The notes under the pieces: model-generated
The model's database searches: none
Seen by the model: only the letters and a program-made list of their open reading frames with translations
Told to the model about the DNA's origin: nothing
Part shown: piece after piece, positions 11,028 through 21,671 of the stretch
How the letters are laid out: each line of letters opens with the position of its first letter
Numbering within the stretch: the first letter of the stretch is position 1
Assembly: GCF_000143415.4 (NCBI RefSeq)
Contig: NW_003314370.1
Location: forward strand, 489,517-553,516
DNA: 64,000 bases
Reading direction: 5' to 3'
DNA from: Selaginella moellendorffii
Lineage: Eukaryota > Streptophyta > Lycopodiopsida > Selaginellales > Selaginellaceae
Program-made: the position numbers and the translations under genes

Positions 11028-14000
11028 ATGGCTGTAAGGTTCTTCCCAAATCAAAGAAGAATTTCGCCATTGCAAGACCTTCCATCAACAAGGTATTCTT
11101 CTCTCTTTCTCTCTCATTTTTCTCTTGCTCTTTCTCTTTTCTCATCTTGGATGCATTGTGAAGGAGCCATGAAGCCAAAGACAAAGACTACCAAGTCCTC
11201 AGGATCTACACGAAAATGCGTGACAAGGGCGAGAAGCCGAGCATTTCAATCGTTCTCGCAGCACTCAAGGCATGCAGCAAAACCAGAAACTTGCGAGCTG
11301 GCCGGATCATCCACGCCGATCAGTCAAAGAACAGTGATGAAGAGCTGGAGGTTTTCGTGGCAAACTCGCTCGTAGACATGTACGCCAAGTGTGGGAGCAT
11401 GCTGGAAGCACAGAGAGTCTTCGATCGAATGCCGCGACGTGATGTGATCTCCTGGACTTCTCTCATGTCGGGATACGTGCAAACTGGAAATGGAGAGCTC
11501 GCTTTGGAGCTCTTCGCGTTCCTGCAAGAAGAACAAGGCCTCACTCCCAACGCTCGGACTTTCGTGGCGGCTTTGAGAGCCTGCGCCGATACTGCTGCGA
11601 GAGAAAACTCCATGGAACTTAGCGGGAAACTTGTGAAGCCGGTGTCCTTGGAGAAAGGGATGTTTCTACACTCTCGGGTTGGACAGGAGGAGCTCGGCGC
11701 GGACGTTTTTGTTGCGAGTAGCCTGGTGGAGATGTACTCCAAGTGTGGGAGCTTGGAGGACGCTTACAGGGCCTTTCGGAGGATTGAGAAGCGGGACGTG
11801 GTTTTGTGGAACTCCATGATCATGGGAGCTTCTCAGGGTGGAGATGGCGAGCTTGCGCTGGAGCTCTTCGGCGAGATGCGAAAGGACGGTTTGGTTCCAA
11901 ACTCGAAAACTTTTCAATCGGTGCTAAAGGCTTGTGCTGCTCTTGCAGGGAGAAGAAAATGCTTGGAAGAATGCAAACACATAGCTGATCTTATCTTCAA
12001 GTCTCCACACAAGTCGGACACTGCCGTGTTGAACGCTCTGGTGGACACTTACGTGAAGTGTGGAAGCTTGGCCAGCGGACGCAAGGTGTTTGAGAAAATC
12101 CCGAATCGCGACGTTGTTTCGTGGACTACGCTCATATCTGGATACGCTCAAAGTGGTGACGCTAGCTTGGCTCTAGAGCTCTACGAACGAATGAAGGCCG
12201 AGAAGCTAAGACCAAACGCGAGAACGATGATTGCTGCTGCGAAGGCTTGCACTCAACTTGCAAGAGAAGACGAGAAGGAAATTGGCTTGGAAAAAGGTCG
12301 GGCGATCCACTCGGAGGCAGTAACGGGTGGATTCGAGTCGGATATCTTCGTTGCAAACGCGCTGATCGACATGTATGGAGAGTGTGGGAGCTTGCCGGAA
12401 GCTCGACAGGTTTTCGATAGAATGCCACAGCGTGATATCGTTTCGTGGAACATCATGATTCTGAAGTATGCTTCGAGCAGTGATCCGGGACATGCTTTGG
12501 AGCTCTTTGACAGGCTGAAACAACGAGAAAAAAGACAAGAACAAGGCTTGAAAGCAAATGCTCGAACTTACGTTGCAGCACTCAAGGCTTGCGCTGAGCT
12601 TTCTTGTGGAAGCCACCAAAGAGAAGGAGACGAAGGAGTGGATTTACAAAACAGGAACAGGTGTCTAGAAAAGGCTCGAGAAATTCAATCGCAAGCCGAG
12701 AAGGATGATTTTTCTTGCGATGCTTTTATCGGCAGCTCGCTCGTGGATATATTTGCAAAGTGTGGGAGGCCGGAAGAAGCTCGCCAGGTCCTCGAAAGAA
12801 TGAACAACAGGGATGTGATCTCATGGAGTGCTCTGATTCTGGGATATGTTCACAGTGGAGAAACAAATCTAGCGTTGGAATGCTTCGCTCGGATGCAAGA
12901 AGAAGATGGTTTGAAACCCGACGCTCGAGCTTACGTTGCCGGGATAAAGGCCTGCTGTGCAGGTTTTCGAGCTAAACCGGAGGAGCAGGCAAAGTTTGTG
13001 AGCGCCGGAACAGCGATACACTCTCGGCTTGGTGACTATGAATCGCAAACTTTGGTGGCAAACGCTCTAGTGGATATGTACGCCAACTTTGGAAGGATGG
13101 ACGACGCGAAGAGGGTGTTTGATAGGATGAAGCAGCGAGATCTCATCTCGTGGACGGCATTGATTCTGGGATACGCGAAGAGTGGGAAGAGCGAGCTTGC
13201 ATTGGAGCTCTTTGAGCGCATGCAAAGCGAAGAAGGATTGGAACCGGATGCTAGAACTTTTGTTGTTGCTCTCAAGGCTTGCTCCGAGGCTGTGAGTGGA
13301 AGTGGAGAGAAAATGGCCGAGAAGGAGAAGATTGATGCTTCTTTGAGAGCTTGGTGCCTGGACAAAGGTGCTGCTCTCCACGCTCAAGTTCTGCAAGGCG
13401 GGCACGAGGACGATCTCTTCGTTGCAAATGGTCTGCTCGAGATGTACGTGAAGTGTGGGAGTGTGGGAGACGCTCTTAAAGTTTTCAACAGGATGAAGCA
13501 ACCGGACTTGGCAGCTTGGAACTTGATGATCACAGGTTATGCTCAGAGTCGTGACGAAGCAAGCTTGGCTCTCGAGCTTTTCTCCAGAATGAAAGAGCAA
13601 CGATCGCTACTGCCGGATGCTAGAACTTACGCTGCGGTAGTGAAGGCTTGCACCACTCTCGCGGCACTGGAAACCGGGAGAGAAATCCATGCTGAAAGTC
13701 GCAAGGCGGGACTCGAGAGTGACGAGCTTGTCGCGAGTTCTCTGGTGGATTTCTACGCGAAGTGTGGGAGCATGGCCGAGAGCGAGCAAGTCTTCGAAGC
13801 CATGTCTCGAAAGAACTTGGTAGCGTGGAACGCTCTCATCGCAGGCTATGGCTACCACGGCGACACCGGGAAAGTTTTCTCCCTGTTCGAGAGGATGCAA
13901 GCTTCTAGTTCTCTACAACCAGATGGAGTGACGCTTCTCTGCGTGCTCAACGCATGCAACCACGCGGGGCTCGTCGACAAAGGGAGGGAGATCTTTGAGA

Positions 14001-14359
14001 AGATGCGCTCCTCGTCTAGCAGCTTTGGCGTGGCTCCCGGACTTGGGCACTACACTTGCATGGTCGATCTTCTCGGGAGGAAGAACCATCTCCGGGAAGC
14101 GCTGGCTATGGTGGAAGCGATGCCTATTAGAGCGGACAGGGTGATATGGATGACGGTGCTAGCGGCCGCTTGGAAGTGGAAGGATGTGGAAGTGGCCAGG
14201 ATCGCGTTTGAGGCAGTGGTGGAGCTAGACAGCGAGGATTCGGCAGCTTACTCGCTCATGGCAAACACGTATGCCGCGGCTGGAATGTGGAAAGAAAGCC
14301 ACGAAATACGAAGAAGAATGAAGACGATGGATCATCACTCGAGAGTTCCATCTAGCTGA
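11028..14359 (+). CDS. Large PLS-class PPR protein, E-type C-terminus
   Basis: The main open frame starts by 11164 and ends at the TGA closing at 14359. A stop at 11157-11159 blocks simple extension. A short intron (11093-11163, GT-AG, pyrimidine-rich) joins it in frame to an exon starting at ATG 11028, whose Arg-rich N-terminus (MAVRFFPNQRRISP) would suit organelle targeting. The product is about 1,085 aa. About ten long repeat modules contain VANALVDMYAKCGS / RDVVSWTTLISGYAQSG-type L and S motifs. The C-terminal end (YTCMVDLLGRKNHLREA...VIWMTVLAAAW) is the E domain and stops shortly after HSRVPSS, so there is no DYW deaminase. It would bind organellar RNA and, if it edits, need a DYW partner in trans. 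If the 5' exon is wrong, the first ATG is 11216. Confidence 0.88.
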
Positions 14360-14443
14360 CCAAAGAAAGAATCATCAAAACGAGGATCAGAAAACCATCC
14401 ATCCATACAAACACAAATCTATACTAATTTATACTAGTTTATT

Positions 14444-15786
14444 TCATGACCATATCATTGCAACTAAACCCACTGCTGCTGCTGTGATCACCACTCCAAT
14501 TAATATGGTGATTGATGTGAATGAGCTATCATATGTGTTCTCTTGGGTTTCATCTGGGTGATCGATGAAACCGAGCTCAGATAATTTCTTATGAGACCAC
14601 GCATAATCACGGAAAAATGTGTCTTTATCCTGCTCTCGAAATTATTATAATCATCTCCACAAACCTTGTGATCGATTACCTTGGCATAAGTTTCAACATA
14701 TTGACGAAATACTTTGTCATCCATCAAACACGTATCTGTTGGTAGCTTTAAAAGTCCAGTTTTTTCTCCTTCAATCAGCTCACTATTCACATGGGATAGA
14801 AGAAAAAAAAAATGGTAAAAAAAAAGACTTGAACAGGAAGAAAGACTTATACATGAAATAAGAATTGTCAAAGGTCAGAGGATTTGATGTCCATGGTCCA
14901 TCAAATCCTGATCTGTCCTTGTGAGCTCTTCCCTGCCAAAAATGTCTTTAAAAAAAACTTTATAAATCCCAAAGGTCTCACCAGTGTATGACCACCAGAT
15001 AATGCAACTATATCTTTGTCATTTAAGCCCATCCTACCAAAAACATCTCTCAAGTGATTTGCACCTAAATTGCAAATTTAGAGATCATAAATGAAAATTA
15101 TCATATCAATAAGAAAAGTATTTAGAAATTATCAATGACCTTGAGAAGCATCTGGTAAACGCCCTTCAGGGGGTATTACTGAAGAATCCTGTAAGAAAAA
15201 AAAGAAAATGCATGGTGTTCAAAGATTAATGTTTTACCATACTTTTCTTCCTGAAACAAAATTGATTGTTGGTCCTCCAGTGACTTCCACTGCTGTAACT
15301 CCTGCTAGCTAATTATCCAAACAACATATATATGAGCCAGATACATTATTTATCTTTTTATTTCAATATGCAAACCTGGTAAAGATCTGCATAGCTTATT
15401 TTGGGGCACTTCTCTTTGATTTCCTCTAGAAAAAATAAATCATGATTACCGCAGAATTCAGCCAAAAGTAAACTCTACTCACCACAAAGATCAATAGCAG
15501 CCTTAATGCCCCTATTTGCAAAATGATTATATTCACCCTCTAGTCGAATTGATCCATTTGGACCTCCTGTTTTTGTTTCCCGATCATAGGTTCCTGCATC
15601 ATGCCACCTTAAAGAAAAAAATGTTTCAAGATCATACAAATAAACCAAGCTCCATATATTCACTTACGCTAGCCTTAGCATGATCGGAGCACATTGCTTC
15701 TCAACAATCATTCCACGGAGCTCTTGCCTGGCCTCCTCGATTTCCATGACATACTCATCATCAACAAGGGGAACTTCAGCAGCCAT
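14444..15786 (-). CDS. L-ascorbate peroxidase with C-terminal membrane anchor
   Basis: Multi-exon gene starting [15 protein letters not shown] at 15786 and ending at TGA 14444-14446. It reduces H2O2 with ascorbate. I see the distal haem side [12 protein letters not shown], then [29 protein letters not shown], the proximal-His motif [12 protein letters not shown] and [19 protein letters not shown], in class I peroxidase order. After HKKLSELGF a linker leads to a hydrophobic segment ([20 protein letters not shown]) that ends with only Trp-Ser. Peroxisome/ER-bound APX3-type enzymes have such an anchor, usually followed by several basic residues, which are absent here. It diverges from the P450 gene, and a broken copy of its 5' end is at 18.3-18.5 kb. 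Confidence 0.92.
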
Positions 15787-16213
15787 GGTGTTTTCTAGTC
15801 CCGCCCCCAAAGTTTTATACCACAGAGGATCACTTCCTTACCTTGGAAACTACCCAAAGATATCCCAAGTGTTTAAACCAAGTTTCCAAAGAGCCCTCAA
15901 TTTCGAGAGCTATTGGCGGGAAATCGAAGATCCTAAAGTTCCGCTTTATGGCTGGCTGGTAAGATGGATCGGTGCTTCAATCGCTGCCCGCTGCCTACTA
16001 TTTAATCTAACACGGTGGCGCGTCGTTTTCCGTGGCATAGAAAATTCAGCTCACAAGGGGCCCATATAAGTCCACAGCACTACCTTTTTTATGTACGAGA
16101 TCCTTGCGACTTCCATCGCGCAGAGAAATGTAAGAACTGGTACTGTTTCTTTTTTCTTCCTATTCCCGCGGTAGAAGGCGTAGAAGAATTCTTTAGTTTC
16201 TTCTCGCGGAGGA
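15787..16213. promoter_or_regulatory. Divergent promoter region APX / P450
   Basis: 427 bp between two oppositely oriented start codons. Parts of it recur in the same arrangement at about 18474-18756 (for example the block around GGCGCGTCGTTTTCC), showing that the intergenic region was duplicated together with both genes. No sharp TATA element was recognised. Confidence 0.5.
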
Positions 16214-18035
16214 ATGGATCTCATCTGGAATGTTGTCACAGCAGGGGTCTCTCTGATAGCAACGATATGTGTTTGGCAACTGGCTCGCGATTTTCTTTGG
16301 AGGCCTCGGCGGCTCCTCCAGGCTTTCAAGCAGCAAGGCGTCCTGGGACCGGTTCCACGCTTGTTCCTCGGGAACTTGGATCAAGTACGCGAGCTCATGG
16401 CAGTCGAAGTTGCCAAGAGTTCCACTGGCGAAATTAGAGACGACAATCATGGTGGCGTTGTGGCGAAAGTCCTTCCTTACTATGCAGCGTGGTCCAGATC
16501 ATACGGTACGAAATCGATCGTTTTCCCAGTTTTTGTGGATGATTGAAGCTCGCGGAATGTGTACGCAGGTCAAACGTTTTTGGTGTGGTGGGGATCACAG
16601 CCAAGGCTGATGATAAGCGATCCAGAGCTGATGAAAGAAGTGCTTTGCGACAAAAGTGGGAGTCTTGACAGGGATCCCGGCCAGCATGCTGCCAGGGATT
16701 TGTTTGGGGATGGGATCGCGTTGCTGACTATGAACGAGAGATGGTCCCAAAAGCGAAAGATGGTCTCTTTGGCTTTCCACAACGAGAAGCTCAAAGTGAT
16801 TAACTCTCTCTATTTTGAAAGTTTTCATTTTTCTTTCTCCACCAAGCTTCTAAATGTTTTCATTTGCAGTTGATGATCGATGCTATGGTAGCTTGCGTCG
16901 AGGAGAACCTCAAGCAGTGGAAAACCACCGAGGGACCGGTGGATGTTGCGTCAAAGCTCCGAGGCATCACACAGGATGTTTTGTGCCGGACGGCTTTTGG
17001 GACGAGCTACGCGGCAGGAAAGGAAGTTTTCGAGATGCAAATCGAGCAGCAATACATTCACTTGGAGTGGCAAGGTCAAGTTCATCTCCCTGGTTTTAGG
17101 TGCGGTTTTTGTCTCTTTCTCTTCGTTCTATACGCCTTCTTGATAAACGTAAGCGCTTCTTTAGATTTCTTCCAACGTCCACCAATCGACGCAGGTGGAC
17201 TTTAAAGCAACAAATCGACAGCAAGCTTCGACAAATCGTCGTAAACCGATTGAAGGAGTCGAGTGTCAGTGGATCATACGGGAAGGATCTCTTGGGATTG
17301 ATGCTGGCTGCAAAAGATGGAGTTTTGGATTTTAACAACGGTAAGAAGCTGGACATCCAGGTGACGATGCAGGACGTGATCGACGAGTGCAAGACTTTCT
17401 TTTTCACGGGCCAAGAAACGTCGGCAGCTCTACTAGCGTGGACGATGCTGCTTTTGGCACTCAATCCCGACTGGCAGACTCGGCTACGTCAAGAAGTTTG
17501 TCAAGTTTGTGGACAAGTCTCCGCTCCAAACACTTTGGAGATGCTCGGCAATCTCAAATCCGTAAACTTGCCATTCCTCTATTATCTTGTTATTTTGTAA
17601 AACTCTTTCTTTCTTTTGCTCCAGATGACAATGGTGATCAACGAGGCTCTTAGAATGTACCCCCCGGTTCCTTTGCTAAATCGCTACACACACAACAAGG
17701 TCAAGCTCAAAGAACTCGTCATCCCAAAAGGAACTCTGCTACTCGTGCCTCTGATCGTCATAAACTACAACGAGAAGTTCTGGGGGGGAGATGCCAAGAG
17801 CTTCAATCCAAATAGGTTCGTCTCCCAACAGCAAAGGCCGTTCTTGCCGTTCTCGGTGGGGCCGCGAACTTGCGTGGGACAGAGCTTCGCCATAATCGAG
17901 ACGAAGATCATTCTTGCGATGATCCTACGCAAGTTCACGTTTGAGCTCTCGGAAACTTACGTCCACTCGCCATTTCAGGTGCTAACTTTGCAGCCAAAGT
18001 TTGGCATGCCGATGAATCTCCTGGCAAACCAGTGA
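16214..18035 (+). CDS. Cytochrome P450, CYP72 clan
   Basis: Five exons (16214-16505, 16569-16795, 16870-17099, 17165-17561, 17625-18035), all GT-AG and in frame, give 518 aa. An N-terminal hydrophobic segment (VVTAGVSLIATICVW) anchors it in the ER. Key motifs are the I-helix FFFTGQETSA (A/GGxxT-type oxygen site), the K-helix ExxR as EALR, a PERF-like FNPNRF, and the haem loop PFSVGPRTCVG with its Cys ligand. The pattern GPRxCxGQxFAxxETK and the C-terminal PKFGMP fit the CYP72 clan, whose members oxidise hormones, terpenoids or fatty acids. The substrate is not readable. The gene looks functional and has a deleted tandem copy 0.7 kb downstream. Confidence 0.92.
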
Positions 18036-18280
18036 AAGTCTTCAAAGAACAATAACATTTTCCAAACTTTGACGAACAGTACGTAATTGGTTAAAGAAAT
18101 ATAAATTTGTGTTACCTTTTAACAAATCAAGGTTATGTTTTCAATACTGATTTAACTACAAATTAGGAAGATTATAAGAAAAGGGGGCAAAAGGAAAAAA
18201 AAATTCATTTCCATCCTTTACCTTTTGCTGTACATTGGAGCTATGCAAAATTATAGATAAGCCATAAATTTATTTTAGCT

Positions 18281-18473
18281 TTTTATTTCAAATGAAAATC
18301 TGGTAAAGACTTATTTTCTTCTCTCTGAAAAACAAATCAAGATTAAGTAACACCCTTTATATTTGCTCACACTAGCTTATGATCTGAGCATATTGCTTCT
18401 CATCAATCATTCCACCAAACTCTTGGTCCATGACATATTCATGATCAATAAATGGAAATGTTCCAGCAGCCAT
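18281..18473 (-). pseudogene. Truncated copy of ascorbate peroxidase 5' region
   Basis: The minus strand from 18473 reads MAAGTFPFIDHEYVMDQ, then a shortened GGMIDEKQYAQII and a stop, clearly derived from the start of the APX at 15786 ([16 protein letters not shown]...[12 protein letters not shown]). About nine codons are missing in the middle and the frame stops before the haem pocket. The adjacent 18281-18360 still resembles the DLYQ exon/intron region of the intact gene, but the rest is gone. Confidence 0.85.
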
Positions 18474-18756
18474 GGTAATTCCTATAACCGCCCCCGCCAC
18501 CAAGAGCCCTAAATTTCGAAAGCTATTGGCGGGAATGAGGACTCTCTACTCTTTGGCGCGTCGTTTTCCGGATCATAGAAATATCAGCTCAATGGGGCCT
18601 ATCTCTCTTTGAAGTCCACGGCACTACCTTTCTTTTGTACGAGATCCTCGTTGCTTGCGACTTCCCATCACGCAGATACGTTTCTTTAGCAGGTTTTGAA
18701 CAAGCTAACGTCAGACTTTTTAATTTTAATTCTCTCCTCTTTCCTTTCTACGAGGA

Positions 18757-19936
18757 ATGGATCTAATCTGGAATGTTGTCACAGCAGGGATCTCTCTGGC
18801 AGCAACCATATGTGTTTGGCAATGGGCTCGCGACTTCCTGTGGAGGTCTCGGCTCCTCCTCCAGGCTTTCAAGCAGCAAGGCGTCTTGGGACCGATCCCA
18901 CGCTTGTTCCTCGGAAACTTGGATCAAATGCGCGAGCTCATGGCAGTAGAAGTTGCCAAGAGTTCCACTGGCGAGATTAGCAACGACAATCATGCTGGCG
19001 TTGTGGCGAAAGTTATTCCCTACTATGCAGCGTGGTCCAGATCATACGGTACGAGATCGATCTTTTCCCAGTCTTCGTGGAATCGTTCGTGATGATTGAA
19101 GCTCGATGAATCTTTGAACATGCGAAACGTTTTTGGTTTGGCTGGGATCACAGCCAAGGCTGATGATAAGCGATCCAGAGCTGATAAAAGAAGTGCTTTG
19201 CGACAAAAGTGGGAGCTTTGACAGAGAACCCGGCCAGCATGCCGCCAGGGATATGGGATTCCGTTGCTGACTATGAACAAGAGATGGTTTCAAAAGCGAA
19301 AGATGGTCTCTTTGGCTTTCCACAGCGAGAAGCTCAAGGTTTCAAAACTTTTAGTTTCTTCAGCTTCTGAATGTTTTCCTTCTTGTTTTCCCTCAGTTGA
19401 TGATCGATGCTATGGTAGCTTGCGTCGAGGAGAACCTCAAGCAGTGGAAGAACCGCTGGACCGGTGGATGTTGCGTTAAAGCTCCGAGACATCACACAGG
19501 ATGTTTTGTGCCGGACGGCTTTTGGGACGAGCTACACTGCAGGGAAGGAAGTTTTCGAGATGCAAATCGAGCAGCAATACATTCACTTGGAGTGGCAAGG
19601 TCAAGTTCATCTCCCTGGTTTTAGGTGCGGTTTTTGTCTCTTTTCTTTTCGTTTTCTTCGCCTTCCTGATAGACTTATTAGATTTCTTCCAACGTCCACC
19701 AATCGACGCAGGTGGACTTTAAAGCAACAAATCGACAGCAAGCTTCGTAAACCGATTGAAGGAGTCGCCATGATCGAGACGAAGATCATCCTTGCGATGA
19801 TCCTACTTAAGTTCACGTTTGAGCTCTCGGGAACTTACGCCCACTCGCCGTTTCAGGGCCAAACAGCCAAAGTTTGGCATGCCGATGAATCTCTCGGCCA
19901 AAGAAAAATCACACTTTCACAAAACATAGATATATA
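18757..19936 (+). pseudogene. Internally deleted P450 copy (CYP72 clan)
   Basis: Tandem copy of the P450 at 16214. Exon 1 (18757-19048) is nearly identical, but the acceptor before exon 2 is damaged and a deletion near 19250 removes the FGDGIA segment and shifts the frame. The sequence then jumps from the start of exon 4 (KLR...KPIEGV at about 19755) straight to the piece equivalent to 17891 (MIETKIILAMI). About 630 bp, including the I-helix, ExxR and the haem-Cys loop, are missing. No catalytic P450 can be made from it. The breakpoints share only a few bases (TCG/GCC). Confidence 0.92.
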
Positions 19937-19948
19937 AGTTTTTCTCTA

Positions 19949-21593
19949 ATGAAAAAAGGAAGATCTTTATCAATGGCGATGGCTATGGCATCGTGCAGTG
20001 GCAGAATCCCAAGTGGTCTTACATTGTCGCGAAGATCCAGGCACAGATTCGTGGCCGCTGCGTCCGAGGATGATTCCAGAGTAGCAATTCAAGAAGAAGC
20101 TTCTTCCGCGATCGACGTTGTCAAGAAAGAATTTCAGGCAAGGAGATACCATGTGGAGAATGACAAAATGTTCGACATATTGGGCGCTTCCTTGGCAGTG
20201 CCGCTTCGTCTGGGAACAGGAGCTCTCGTCCAAGGGTATGAGAAAAAAAAAATTCTCTAATTTGATTTTCTATGCTTGGATATAGCTACAAGGCATCCTT
20301 TGTTCCCAAGGAGCAAGTTCCACCGTCGCAGTACTCGCTCTTTGATTTTGGAGGTAAAAAGTTTTTTTTTTTTCTTATAATCTGTAGAGAGTTTGGTAAT
20401 AAATCAGGACAGAAGCTCGTGGAGACTGCAGAGCTAGGAGCTCGACCGCAACAGCCCATACAAATCTATGAATTCGAAGGGTAATCTTTCGTTTTTTCTT
20501 CTTTCGTTCTTTCATCGCTTACTGATGGTTTCTTTTTTTCCTTAGTTGTCCATTTTGTCGTAAGGTAACTCAGATTGCAAGCGATTGGAAAGGCCTGAAG
20601 AAAAGTGTGTTTGATTTCATAGGTCAGAGAAGCTGCTACGATCCTGGATCTCGACATCTTGTTTTATCCCTGTCCTAAAGACGGTCCAACCTATCGACCC
20701 AAAGCTATCGAACTTGGTGGTAAAAAGCAATTCCCTTACATGGTAAGCTTTGCAAACTTTAAGCTTTCTATCAAATGCTCGTTTTTGTTTTGTTTTTTCG
20801 TCAGGTAGATCCCAACACGGATGTTGCAATGTACGAATCGGATGAAATCATCAAGTACCTTGTAGATAAATACGGTAAATTGTTTTCAAATACCACATAG
20901 ACTTGTTAGTTTATCCTCGATTGTTTTTCCAGGGAATGGGAAGGTGCCTTTTATGCTGTCACTGGGTTTCTTCACGGTAATGTATTGTGTATATATTTTT
21001 TCCACCGGCTTTTCATTTGCTATCAAATTATAACAGACTCTAACAGCAGGATTAGCAATGCTTGGGCGTGCAGGCAAGGTGAACTTTTACGTCTTTCACT
21101 TTGACGATACAAACCAGGTTTTTGTTTTCAAACCAGGGATCCCAATACGTTCCTGCGAGAAAACCAGACAAGCCTCTAAAGATCTGGGCGTACGAGGTGA
21201 ATTGAAAACTCAAAAAAGAAAGAGAGAGCTATATCTTAAAGCTGGATTTTGTGAGCAGCTTTCGCCTTTCTGTAAGATCGCACGAGAAAGGCTGGTTGAA
21301 TTGGAGCTCCCTCACGTTTACTACAAGTAAGTCTCTAGTTTGTGTTTTCTTCTCTCGAGAGCTCTTTTTTAAGTCTCTACTTTACACTGTCCAGTGCCGC
21401 TCGTGGAAGTCCCAAACGAAATTATCTCTTGGAACGGACTGGAATTTTTCAGGTACTCATAAATTCGATACAATGGTGTTGGAATTACTCTTTTGTTTCC
21501 CAGGTTCCTTTCTTAGAAGACCCCAACACCGGCGTGGAGATGTTTGAAAGCTCGGAGATTATCAAGTATCTTAACACAACGTATGCCTTGTAA
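19949..21593 (+). CDS. Chloroplast-type protein with two thioredoxin/GST-N-fold domains
   Basis: Multi-exon gene; start 19949 or the in-frame ATG at 19973, stop TAA 21591-21593. A Ser/Arg-rich N-terminus (MAMAMASCSGRIPSGLTLSRRSRHRF) looks like a plastid transit peptide. The body has two related GST-N/glutaredoxin-like modules. The first is IYEFEG-CPFCRKVREA...GGKKQFPYMVDPN...MYESDEIIKYL, with a CxxC site. The second is IWAYEVSPFCKIARERLVELELPHVYY...VPFLEDPNTGVEMFESSEIIKYL, where the first Cys is Ser. This is the layout of a plant family annotated as thioredoxin-superfamily proteins (Arabidopsis At5g03880 type). A redox role in plastids is likely but the substrate is unknown. The frame is intact across short introns. 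Confidence 0.86.
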
Positions 21594-21671
21594 AGAAAAG
21601 AGATTCTCATTTTATAGATAAATTCAAGCAGCAGTTTTGGAAGTAGATTATTAATTTTGGACACACGAAAT

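Noticed and set aside
11320-13900. Minus-strand frames of up to 177 codons under the large PPR gene
   Set aside because: They are antisense shadows of the repetitive PPR coding sequence; no independent motif or splice logic.
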